From Gilvimarinus chinensis DSM 19667 (GTDB lineage Bacteria > Pseudomonadota > Gammaproteobacteria > Pseudomonadales > Cellvibrionaceae), in contig NZ_KB898706.1 of NCBI RefSeq assembly GCF_000377745.1, positions 124,001 through 188,000 of the forward strand: DNA of 64,000 nt, in the 5' to 3' direction. How positions within the stretch are numbered: position 1 is the first letter of the stretch; each line of letters starts with the position of its first letter. The position numbers were made by a program, and so were the translations under genes. The notes beneath the pieces are model-generated. The model was not told the DNA's origin. It was given only the letters and a program-made list of their open reading frames with translations, and did no database searches. Below are positions 24,806 through 33,116 of the stretch, one piece after another.

Positions 24806-26506
24806 ATGAATATCAAGACCCTGGTAAGCGTAAACGTATTGGCCGCTGTTTTGGTTGGCTGTGGTGGCGGTGACATCGAGCTGAATCCGTCAAACACTGT
24901 GATTGACTCAAACAACACCACCAACAACACCACCAACAACAACGACAACACCGGCGGTGGTAGCGGTGATGAAAACCCATGTGCGACTTACGAGCAAAAT
25001 GGTCAAACTCGTCAAGGTAACTTCGCCGATGGCAACTGTACTTACGGCGCTTCTTTCGTAAGTGATACCAACCCCCTTACTGTTGACCTGAACATCCCAG
25101 CGCTGGATGGCGGTTTACACATTTTCGAAAACAGCCTGTGGGTAGGTGAAGACGTAGACGCCAGCCAGGCTGCTAACGGCACTTCTATTCCGCAAGAAGG
25201 TGACGGCCCGTCACTGAGCATTGAAGCCGGTGCACAAATCGCTTTCTCTTCTTCTAACGATTACGTTCGTATCGCTCGCGGCTCTTCAATCATTGCCGAA
25301 GGTACTGCCGATGCGCCGATCGTTTTCTCTGCGGTACAAGACCTGCGCGACAATGCAGCCGACGAATCTGATCGTGGCCTGTGGGGCGGTGTACAGATTA
25401 ACGGTAATGGTATTACCAACAAGTGTACTGATGAGCAGCGCGAAGCAACTGCTAACAATGTTCACAACTGTCACATTACTGCCGAAGGTCGCCCAGCCAC
25501 TTACGGTGGTAACAACAACGGCGAGAGCAGCGGTATCCTGCGTTACGTTGTTATCAAGCACGCTGGTTTTGAAGTGGTTGATGGTTCTGAGCTGAACGGC
25601 CTGACCCTGAACGCAGTGGGTTCTGGCACCGAGATTGAGTACGTACAAACTTACACCACTCAGGACGATGGTTTTGAAATGTTCGGTGGTGCGGTTGATC
25701 TGAAAAACGTTGTTGCGGTTAACGTGGGCGACGACTCTATCGACTTCTCTGAAGGCTGGGTAGGTAACATTCAGTACGCTCTGGTTACTCACACTTCTGG
25801 TGCCAACCGCTGCATCGAAGCGGACAACACTGGTGGCGGCCGTGCCGATGATCTGGAGCCTTTCACCAAAGGTCGTATCTCTAACATGACCTGTATCACC
25901 TCAAACGTAGGTGAAAACGAAGGTGAGAACCCAAGCTCTAAAGGTAGCTCTGAAGGTGTGTTGTACCGCGAAGGTGCGCACTTCGAGATGTATAACTCTA
26001 TCGTGACTTCAAACGCTTCTGGCATGGCTTCTAACGAATGTTTTGAGCTGGACGATTCTGAAGGCCCACAAACTATCTTTGCTGCTACCGGTGGCTGGTC
26101 TGTTGCCAAGAGCAACGTAATCGCCTGTACCGAAGCGACCAAAGCTGGTGTTGATCCTGCCAACGGCGACTTCGACATTAACGCCTGGTTGACCTCTGGT
26201 GAGAACACCAACAACGTCATTATCGATGAAAACGTAACCGGTGGCCTGCCTGCGGTTGTTATCGAAGGCCTGGACAGCAACCCACGCGCTTACATCACTG
26301 CCGCCAGCATGACTGACGGTAACGGTGGTGCCATCAACGTTGATGTTTACGATGTGACTATGCTGGAAAACACTTTCGAAGCGGGCGCTGCTCCTGCGGT
26401 TGGTTCTGCCGGTACCAGCAACTTCTTCGACGCGGTTGACTTTATCGGTGCGGTTAGCGCTGACAACGACTGGGTTGCCGGTTGGACTGTAGGCCTGGAT
26501 AACTAA
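24806..26506 (+). CDS. surface/periplasmic lipoprotein with beta-helix-like body
   Basis: The start is the ATG at 24806 (566 residues) after GGGGAG. The lipobox LVGC lies at about 16-19. A linker of Asn/Thr/Asp and Gly repeats (about 33-55, from AAC/ACC triplets) leads to a body with repeated short strands typical of right-handed beta-helices (ISFSSSNDYVRIARGSSIIAEGTADAPIVFSA, then GLWGGVQINGNGI). Acidic loops and paired Cys are frequent. It lies between Pho boxes and a TonB-dependent receptor. It is probably a cell-surface partner that binds or presents the receptor's substrate under phosphate limitation. That is inference; no catalytic motif is visible. Confidence 0.72.
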   Translation: MNIKTLVSVNVLAAVLVGCGGGDIELNPSNTVIDSNNTTNNTTNNNDNTGGGSGDENPCATYEQNGQTRQGNFADGNCTYGASFVSDTNPLTVDLNIPALDGGLHIFENSLWVGEDVDASQAANGTSIPQEGDGPSLSIEAGAQIAFSSSNDYVRIARGSSIIAEGTADAPIVFSAVQDLRDNAADESDRGLWGGVQINGNGITNKCTDEQREATANNVHNCHITAEGRPATYGGNNNGESSGILRYVVIKHAGFEVVDGSELNGLTLNAVGSGTEIEYVQTYTTQDDGFEMFGGAVDLKNVVAVNVGDDSIDFSEGWVGNIQYALVTHTSGANRCIEADNTGGGRADDLEPFTKGRISNMTCITSNVGENEGENPSSKGSSEGVLYREGAHFEMYNSIVTSNASGMASNECFELDDSEGPQTIFAATGGWSVAKSNVIACTEATKAGVDPANGDFDINAWLTSGENTNNVIIDENVTGGLPAVVIEGLDSNPRAYITAASMTDGNGGAINVDVYDVTMLENTFEAGAAPAVGSAGTSNFFDAVDFIGAVSADNDWVAGWTVGLDN

Positions 26507-26529
26507 TCCACCTGCGCCAGCTGTATTGC

Positions 26530-26551
26530 AAGGCGCCTTCCGGGGCGCCTT
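26530..26551 (+). terminator. rho-independent terminator after lipoprotein gene
   Basis: AAGGCGCC (26530-26537) and GGCGCCTT (26544-26551) enclose TTCCGG and are followed by TTT. The T-run is short, so it may act as a partial terminator that sets lipoprotein above receptor levels. Confidence 0.75.
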
Positions 26552-26666
26552 TTGCGATAAACCCCCGGGCTTTTTAAGCCCTCACACCACCCGGCAAAAC
26601 GAAAAACGTCTGCGGGGTGGGTCACACCCAGACCGTTTGGAAAACCGCCTCTAAAAGGTTTTTAAA

Positions 26667-29366
26667 ATGCGCACAATTACGACCAAACGAAGCCAGATCA
26701 GTCTGGCGATTATCGCGGCCTCCGCCGCTTTGCTGAGCAGCCAGGGCGCTGTGGCACAAAGTGACGATGAAGATAACGGGTTGAATGCACAGCCCGCGAT
26801 TCAGGCGCCGGTAATTGAAGAGGTATTAACCATCGGCCGCCTGCAGAGCGCGTCCGATTCTATTATTGATGAGCGTATTGAGCAGCCCTTCTCGGCCGAC
26901 GTCCTTGGTTTTGATCAAATCTCGCGTGCCGGCGATGCCGATATTGCCTCGGCTCTTGGTCGAGTAACAGGCTTGACCGTGGTTGACGATCAATACGTTT
27001 ACGTTCGCTCATTGGGTGAACGCTACTCCAGCGTTAATTTAAATGGCGCTTCAGTTCCTTCACCGGAATTGACTCGTAATGTTCTGCCGCTGGATTTATT
27101 TCCATCGACTATTGTGAAAACGTTGAAAGTGCAAAAAGCATTTTCACCGGATCTGCCCGCAACTTTCGGTGGCGGTAACGTTAATATCCGCACCAAGGGT
27201 ATGCCCGACGATGTTGTGTTTGATGTGTCTATCGGCACGGGTTGGAATACCGTTAACAACGACGACGGCATTTTTTATTCTGGCGGCGATGTAGATAATG
27301 GCGTTCCTGCAGAGTTAAGTCGTGCCATCACCCTGTACCAGGGCAATATCACCACCAATGAAATTGCTCAGACCATGGTCGGACAGGGGCAGTCGGTTTC
27401 CTCTGAAGTTCGTGCTCAGGCGCAACAGATCAACCGCGATTTAATGCTGAGTCTGGACCGGGATGTAGAAATTACGCCGCAGTCGCTGGACCCAGACTAC
27501 GGCGGTAAGTTATCGCTGGGTAATTCCTGGAACGTGAGTGATGACTGGCGCATCGGCGCGCTGGCAAACTTGTCTTACGATCACCAGTGGCGCAACAAAA
27601 ACCAGTCCAAAAAAGGGATTGGTAATCCTGATGAAGTGAACTCTGAGGTTCAGCGCACGGCGGAAGAAACCCGCACGTTGGCGGCCCTTAGTGCCGGTTT
27701 CAGTTTTCAGGAAATGCACACCATCGAAGCCAGTGGCTTTTACATCACTGACATTGAAGATCGCGCCTCTATTTCCAGCGGCTATGATGCAAACAACCGT
27801 CAGTCTGATGGTTCGCAGGTGTTGGATTATCAAACTCGCTACGAAGAACGTCGTTTGACCATTGGTCAGGTAACGGGTGATCACAATTTCGAGTTTGATC
27901 TGACTGATGCCATCGATGAGTTAGGCGTAGATTGGTACTACTCTGATTCACGGGCAGAAACCGCTATTCCTAACGAAGTGAATATTAAGGCTTCTAATCT
28001 GATTGACCCTCAAACCAGTGAGGTGTTGGAGACGCGTCTGCAGTCCACCACCAACATGGCGAGTTTTGGTTTTCTGCAGTTGGAAGATAATGTCACCAGT
28101 TATGGGTATGACGTAGAGTTGCCGATTAATTTTGGCGATACGCTGTTAACTCTGTCGGGTGGCTACGACTACAGCGACAAAACCCGTGCTTATTATGGTT
28201 ACACGGCAGCAATAAATGCCCCTGGGGTGAGCAACGACGCTTTAAGCGGTACGCCCGGGCATGTCTTGGGTGATGAAAACCTGGGCAATCTGGATTACAA
28301 CTTTGATCTCACTATGGATCCTGGGTTGGGCAAGGAAAGTTACATTGCTGCACAGAAAACCGATGCCGCCTACGGTATGTTTGATTTAAACATCGACTAT
28401 GTTTGGCGTTTAACCGGTGGTGTTCGCTACGAAGATTTTCGTCAGGCTGTGTTGCCAGTGGACTTACTGGATTACACCGGCGAGTCTATTGTTGATCTGA
28501 ACGAAGACTTGGTAGAAAACCCGGAAAACTACGTTGTTAAAGACGACGGCTGGTATCCCTCTTTAGCATTGACCTTTATGGATCAGGGCTTTATGGGTGC
28601 CGACGACTTCCAGGTGCGAGCGTCGCTGGCGCAGACTGTCGTGCGTCCCGATTTGCGGGAAGTTTCCGATGTGCAGTATTTGGACCCGGAGCTGGACGTG
28701 CGCGTTGTGGGTAACCCCAACTTGCAGTTCTCGGAGCTGGACCATTTCGATCTGCGTACCGAATGGTTTTACCCTGGCGGCGATAACTTCACTGTGTCTT
28801 TTTTCTATAAAGATATCACCAACCCAATCGAGCAGGCGCGCCAGCCCGGTTCGGATGACGATATTTTGCTGACTTACTACAACGCTGTATCGGGTGAGAT
28901 TTACGGTTTGGAGTTTGAAGGCTTAAAAGACATAGGCGCGGGTTTCTTTGTTTCCGGTAACCTGACATTGAGTGATTCCGAAATCGTTTCCCCGGAAGGG
29001 CAGGGCTTTACCAATACGGTGCGCCGTATGACCGGTCAGTCTGAGTATGTGATGAACGCTCAGCTGGGTTTCGACTCCGAAGACGGTATGCACACGGCAT
29101 CGCTGCTGTACAACGTATTTGGCGATCGGGTGTATTACGCGGCTGTATTGGATGGTCATGACGATGCTTACGAGCAGCCTTACCACTCGCTGGACTTGGT
29201 GTACACCTTCTATCCTACGGACACGTTGAGCATGAAGTTTAAGCTCAGCAATCTGTTGGACCAGGATCGAGAGTTCGAGCAAGTGAACTCTGGCGGCGAG
29301 AGTGTAACGATTTTGACACAGGAGCAAGGCACAGGCATCGGGCTGGACTTTAAATACTCGTTCTAA
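26667..29366 (+). CDS. TonB-dependent outer-membrane receptor, Pho-linked
   Basis: The 899-residue protein has a long signal peptide (about 1-30). A plug domain with a TonB-box-like IEEVLTIG lies near 51-58, and SLGERYSSVNLNGASVPSPE with FGGGNVNIRTKG are plug signatures. A 22-strand barrel ends in GIGLDFKYSF with terminal Phe. It imports a substrate across the outer membrane using energy from a TonB complex. No cofactor-specific motif is seen. It follows the lipoprotein gene in the Pho-box locus, so a phosphorus-containing substrate is the simplest guess. Confidence 0.87.
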   Translation: MRTITTKRSQISLAIIAASAALLSSQGAVAQSDDEDNGLNAQPAIQAPVIEEVLTIGRLQSASDSIIDERIEQPFSADVLGFDQISRAGDADIASALGRVTGLTVVDDQYVYVRSLGERYSSVNLNGASVPSPELTRNVLPLDLFPSTIVKTLKVQKAFSPDLPATFGGGNVNIRTKGMPDDVVFDVSIGTGWNTVNNDDGIFYSGGDVDNGVPAELSRAITLYQGNITTNEIAQTMVGQGQSVSSEVRAQAQQINRDLMLSLDRDVEITPQSLDPDYGGKLSLGNSWNVSDDWRIGALANLSYDHQWRNKNQSKKGIGNPDEVNSEVQRTAEETRTLAALSAGFSFQEMHTIEASGFYITDIEDRASISSGYDANNRQSDGSQVLDYQTRYEERRLTIGQVTGDHNFEFDLTDAIDELGVDWYYSDSRAETAIPNEVNIKASNLIDPQTSEVLETRLQSTTNMASFGFLQLEDNVTSYGYDVELPINFGDTLLTLSGGYDYSDKTRAYYGYTAAINAPGVSNDALSGTPGHVLGDENLGNLDYNFDLTMDPGLGKESYIAAQKTDAAYGMFDLNIDYVWRLTGGVRYEDFRQAVLPVDLLDYTGESIVDLNEDLVENPENYVVKDDGWYPSLALTFMDQGFMGADDFQVRASLAQTVVRPDLREVSDVQYLDPELDVRVVGNPNLQFSELDHFDLRTEWFYPGGDNFTVSFFYKDITNPIEQARQPGSDDDILLTYYNAVSGEIYGLEFEGLKDIGAGFFVSGNLTLSDSEIVSPEGQGFTNTVRRMTGQSEYVMNAQLGFDSEDGMHTASLLYNVFGDRVYYAAVLDGHDDAYEQPYHSLDLVYTFYPTDTLSMKFKLSNLLDQDREFEQVNSGGESVTILTQEQGTGIGLDFKYSF

Positions 29367-29415
29367 AGCCTGGAATGTGCCGGAAGGCAAGACAATAACG
29401 CAATGGATTGTGACA

Positions 29416-29442
29416 AAGCCGCTGCTGGTCAGCGGCTTTTTT
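29416..29442 (+). terminator. rho-independent terminator after receptor gene
   Basis: AAGCCGCTG (29416-29424), loop CTGGT, CAGCGGCTT (29430-29438), then T-rich TTTT. A good match to an intrinsic terminator. The remaining ~295 bp to the next gene are AT-rich and presumably hold its own promoter; I see a small AGGGCCTGTATAGGCCTTT fold near 29527 and no Pho box. Confidence 0.85.
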
Positions 29443-29737
29443 ATGTCCAATCAACAGGAAAACCGCCAGTATTTTTAGATTCTTTTGTTATAGCTTGCAG
29501 TGAGTTGTTTATAAAACGAGCAAGTTAGGGCCTGTATAGGCCTTTAAATGTGGAAAAAATCGACTTTTTGGAGGAAAAATTAGAAAAAAGACAATTCTGT
29601 AATAATAAATTAACAATCGTATGATTTTGCCGGTGATATTCTGTTATCAACGGCGCACATTGAGACGTTGCTTGCAAAACCTCAGTTGCGCTACTTGATA
29701 CCGGGGATAACCCCCACTCTTAATAGAGGATTAGAGC

Positions 29738-30466
29738 ATGAAATCACTTCTAACCAATAAAGTGCTCGGTTCACTGGCGATTTTGGCAGTCGTTCTGCCC
29801 TTTTCAAGCAGTGCCAGCTCCATGTATCAACCCGCTACCTTTGGTGGTGCGGTAGACCAAGTTAGCCAAAAAGTGACCATTCCACAGTCCATGGCCACCG
29901 ACAATAGAACTATAGCCGTTTATTGCCAGGCTGACATTGCCGCCAGTGGTGTGGCCGGTAATGTAACCTGTTTTGATAAAGCCGCCTACAATGATTTGCA
30001 GGGTCAAACCCAGCGCGCGCTGGACGGTTTGAGTTTTACCCCTGCTCTGGTGGATGGCGAAGCCGTACCGGTGCGCATGGCTTTCCGCGTTGTTTATTCA
30101 CGTAACGACAGCCAGCCCAACGTGGTGATGCTGCCTAACCTGGGTACCTTGCAGCGTGAATATGGTGTGGACTACATTGCCCCGCAAGAGCGCCTGGACC
30201 AAGGTGATTGGTATTCAGCCTATAGCTCCAGCGGTGAAGGTCAGCCATTCTTTGATGATGCTCGCCTGGCCCGCGTAGTGGCAGACGTAAATGCCGATGG
30301 CAATGTGAAATCAGTACGTACCGTCGAAGCCGCCGGCCGCGCCCGCCGCGATGCCAAAACCATTGAAACCGCGCTGAAGAAGTCTCGTTTTATTCCAGGC
30401 TTTGTCGGCAGCGAAGCGGTAGATATGCACACCATTGCGGTCATCAACTACCCAGGATCCGAATAA
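29738..30466 (+). CDS. secreted protein with two TonB-C-like modules
   Basis: The 242-residue product has a signal peptide (about 1-26, SSSASS) and no other membrane helix. Two segments each resemble a TonB C-terminal fold: about 58-125 (VAGNVTCFDKAAYNDLQ...LSFTPALVDGEAVPVRMAFRVVY) and about 175-240 (ARVVADVNADGNVKSVRTV...SRFIPGFVGSEAVDMHTIAVINYP). Both have the G-x-V, central helix and F-x-P of the family. Without a membrane anchor or Pro-rich spacer it cannot act as normal TonB. It may bind the plug or TonB box of the neighbouring receptor. AGAGGATTAGAGC precedes the ATG. Confidence 0.68.
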   Translation: MKSLLTNKVLGSLAILAVVLPFSSSASSMYQPATFGGAVDQVSQKVTIPQSMATDNRTIAVYCQADIAASGVAGNVTCFDKAAYNDLQGQTQRALDGLSFTPALVDGEAVPVRMAFRVVYSRNDSQPNVVMLPNLGTLQREYGVDYIAPQERLDQGDWYSAYSSSGEGQPFFDDARLARVVADVNADGNVKSVRTVEAAGRARRDAKTIETALKKSRFIPGFVGSEAVDMHTIAVINYPGSE

Positions 30467-30494
30467 ACCCCTGTCAAGGTTTGGCTCCTAGCTT

Positions 30495-30523
30495 AAAGGC
30501 CGCCCACTTGGGCGGCCTTTTTT
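30495..30523 (+). terminator. rho-independent terminator
   Basis: AAAGGCCGCCC (30495-30505) and GGGCGGCCTTT (30510-30520) flank a 4-nt loop, followed by TTT. Strong intrinsic terminator that separates the TonB-C-like gene from the permease. Confidence 0.9.
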
Positions 30524-30655
30524 ACTTTCCGTATTTCTATTAACAAATTAGTGATATGCAGGGTGGTTATAACCCTAGCAGAATTTACTATTTTTCCCCG
30601 CTTCTAACTTCCGGTATCCTCGCCGCCTTATCGTCTGTAATTGGGTCTGAAGAAA

Positions 30656-32425
30656 ATGGAATGGCAGGGTTTACTCTCACTGGGGTTAGCGGTTGGCGCC
30701 TTGGCTACGCTGATATTTACCCGGATTGCAGCGCATCTGGTGATGATGGGTGTGCTGGTCATTCTCAGTGTCACGGGGGTGTTAACCTCGGGCGAAGCCT
30801 TTGCCGGGTTTAGCAATCATGGGGTATTGACGGTGGCGGCCATGTTTGTGGTGGCTGCGGGTATTCATGGCTCCGGCGGTGTGGATTTATTGGTCACCCA
30901 TGTGCTCGGTAACCCTAAAACCGTGCGCGCCGCGCAGATGCGTATCGGTCTGCCGGTGGCGTTTCTCAGTGCCTTTTTGAACAACACCCCGGTGGTAGCC
31001 ACTATGATTCCGGCGGTGCGCGCCTGGGCGAAGCGTATTGATGTGCCTGCCTCTAAGCTGATGATTCCTCTTAGTTACTCCGCCATTTTGGGCGGCACAC
31101 TGACGCTGATTGGTACCAGTACCAATCTGGTGGTCAATGGTCAGTATCAAGAGTTAACGGGGCACAGCGGTTTTTCTCTGTTTTCGATTACGTTGGTCGG
31201 CTTGCCGGTGGTGATTGTCGGCATGTTGTTTATGTACTTTGTGTTTCCCAAAAGTCTGCCCGATCGGCGTGAAAAAGGCCTGTTTGGAAACCTGCGCGAA
31301 TTCACTCTTGAGGTGGCGGTGGCCTCGGATGGACCACTGGTAGGCCGAACCGTTGAAGAGGCCGGACTGCGTAATCTAAAGCGTATTTATCTGGTAGAAA
31401 TTGAAAGGCAGGGTGCGATTGTGCCCGCGGTAAGCTCCGAAGAGGCCTTACAGGCGGGGGACCGTCTGGTGTTCGCCGGTAATACCGAGGCCATTTCAGA
31501 CCTATTGCGTATCAAAGGTATTGTGCCTTCAACCGATGGCGAACCCACCCTTGCCAGTGAGCGCCGTGAACGCCGCCTGGTAGAGGCGGTGATCTCGCCT
31601 CACAGCCACTGTATTAACCAGACGGTGCGCGATTCGCAATTTCGCGAGCGCTATGGCGCGGCGGTTTTGGCGGTGGCGCGCAACGGTGAGCGAGTGCAGG
31701 GTAATTTGAGCACGATCAAGCTCAAGCCCGGCGATACATTATTGTTAGAGGCTCGCCCGGCGTTTGTGAGTCGGCAGAAATACAACAAGGATTTTTTACT
31801 GGTCAGTGATCTGGGAACCGAGCCTCCGCGTCACCAGCGAGCGCTGTTGTCCTGGTTGATTTTGCTGGCGATCGTACTGACGGCCGCCTTTGGTGTGTTG
31901 TCCATGTTAAATGCCGCGTTGCTGGGTGCTGCGGCTATGATGATCACCGGTTGCTGCTCGGCGCAGCAGGCGCAAAAAAGTTTGGACCCAACGGTGCTGT
32001 TAACCATTGCCGCGTCTTTTGCGCTGGGTAATGCCATGTACAAAACCGGTGTAGCGCAATGGTTGGCGGAGGGGCTTTTGACCATCGGCTTGGGACACCC
32101 GCTGCTGATTTTATTTTTAACCTATGTCGCTGTGTGGTTGCTGACCGAGTCGATTACCAATAACGCCGCCGCCATTTTGATGGTACCGGTGGTGCTGGAA
32201 ATGACCCAGAAAGCCAGCCTGAACCCCGAGCCTTTTATGTTGGTGGTGATGATGGCGGCCTCGGCAAGTTTTACGACGCCCTTGGGCTATCAAACCAACC
32301 TGATGGTGTATGGGCCTGGCGGCTATCGCTTTACTGATTTTGTGAAGGCGGGGCTGCCCATGAGTATTTTAACCGGGGCGACAACGGTGGTTGTATTGGC
32401 CATTGGGTGGCCGTTGACGTTGTAA
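30656..32425 (+). CDS. SLC13/DASS-family permease with two RCK_C (TrkA-C) domains
   Basis: I use the ATG at 30656 (589 residues); a TTG five codons upstream is open, and no strong ribosome site decides. About eleven membrane helices are split by a cytoplasmic insert (about 215-385) holding two TrkA-C/RCK_C domains. NNTPVVATMIPAVRAWAKR and SYSAILGGTLTLIGTSTNLVVNG, and later ESITNNAAAILMVPVV and SFTTPLGYQTNLMVYGPGGY, are the paired substrate/sodium clamp signatures of the family. Members carry sulfate, phosphate or dicarboxylates; the sequence does not tell which. It lies behind its own terminators. Confidence 0.88.
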   Translation: MEWQGLLSLGLAVGALATLIFTRIAAHLVMMGVLVILSVTGVLTSGEAFAGFSNHGVLTVAAMFVVAAGIHGSGGVDLLVTHVLGNPKTVRAAQMRIGLPVAFLSAFLNNTPVVATMIPAVRAWAKRIDVPASKLMIPLSYSAILGGTLTLIGTSTNLVVNGQYQELTGHSGFSLFSITLVGLPVVIVGMLFMYFVFPKSLPDRREKGLFGNLREFTLEVAVASDGPLVGRTVEEAGLRNLKRIYLVEIERQGAIVPAVSSEEALQAGDRLVFAGNTEAISDLLRIKGIVPSTDGEPTLASERRERRLVEAVISPHSHCINQTVRDSQFRERYGAAVLAVARNGERVQGNLSTIKLKPGDTLLLEARPAFVSRQKYNKDFLLVSDLGTEPPRHQRALLSWLILLAIVLTAAFGVLSMLNAALLGAAAMMITGCCSAQQAQKSLDPTVLLTIAASFALGNAMYKTGVAQWLAEGLLTIGLGHPLLILFLTYVAVWLLTESITNNAAAILMVPVVLEMTQKASLNPEPFMLVVMMAASASFTTPLGYQTNLMVYGPGGYRFTDFVKAGLPMSILTGATTVVVLAIGWPLTL

Positions 32426-32446
32426 GTGAATTTCGGGCGAATAAAT

Positions 32447-32480
32447 AAGGTGGGAAATCCCGGTTAGGGTAGCCCACCTT
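32447..32480. terminator. convergent-gene terminator
   Basis: AAGGTGGG (32447-32454) and CCCACCTT (32473-32480) enclose an 18-nt loop that has its own CCCGGTTAGGG echo. It lies between the permease and the convergent Dabb gene, so it can serve both. Confidence 0.65.
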
Positions 32481-32494
32481 CTATCGGTTTTTAT

Positions 32495-32905
32495 TTACGC
32501 ATCTATCGAGTCGTAAACCACTACCCGCTCCCATAAATGGCTGCAGTCCTCGACAAATTTCTTATGAATAGGGTGTACTTGATAAGCATCCTGGCCTTCA
32601 ACATTTTCAAACATCAGTAATTCCGATACCTGAAAGGAGTTGTCCACGACCTCCCGTTTTTCGGTAGAGGCGGGTACACCGATGCTGATGTATTTAACGC
32701 TCGGGATATCTGCCAGAGTTCGAAGGCCTGCGATCAAAGCGTCGCGGTCTGCGGTAGAGTTCGGGTTTTTTAGCCAAAAATACACATTATGTTTCAAAGC
32801 TGGCGACTCGGAGTTATTACCGTGAGCAAGGGCAGAACCCGTTGCGGCTGTCGCCCCAAGGGCTGCTGCACCGCCTAATACTTGGCGGCGGGTTATTTTA
32901 GACAT
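32495..32905 (-). CDS. exported Dabb (stress-responsive alpha/beta-barrel) domain protein
   Basis: The 136-residue product starts with a Tat-type signal ([25 protein letters not shown]). The mature part is a Dabb ferredoxin-like fold: [45 protein letters not shown], ending [20 protein letters not shown]. Such domains dimerise; most have no known substrate. AGGAG lies upstream. It is a lone gene. Confidence 0.85.
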   Translation of the reverse strand: MSKITRRQVLGGAAALGATAATGSALAHGNNSESPALKHNVYFWLKNPNSTADRDALIAGLRTLADIPSVKYISIGVPASTEKREVVDNSFQVSELLMFENVEGQDAYQVHPIHKKFVEDCSHLWERVVVYDSIDA

Positions 32906-33116
32906 AAAGGCTCTCCTTATGATTGTTAAATGTTAAGGGATGAGTCGTGGTGTAGTTTACTATTGTTTGCAGGGGAAATGACAGCGCAATCATGCGTTGG
33001 TCAAGCTGGATGGTGGGCCTGTTTTATGTCGCTATGCATGCGCACAAATAAACTGGTTTTTTGATCTGGGCGCTGTGGTATATTTCTGTGAAACAGTATT
33101 TTGCAAGGAAGTACGC

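Noticed and set aside
25286-26280. Two long minus-strand open frames (168 and 163 codons) under the lipoprotein gene
   Set aside because: Codon-bias shadows of the highly biased sense gene; no signal, domain or start context.
29560-29737. Possible Pho box before the double TonB-C-like gene
   Set aside because: CTGT occurs, but there are no 7-bp repeats on 11-bp spacing.
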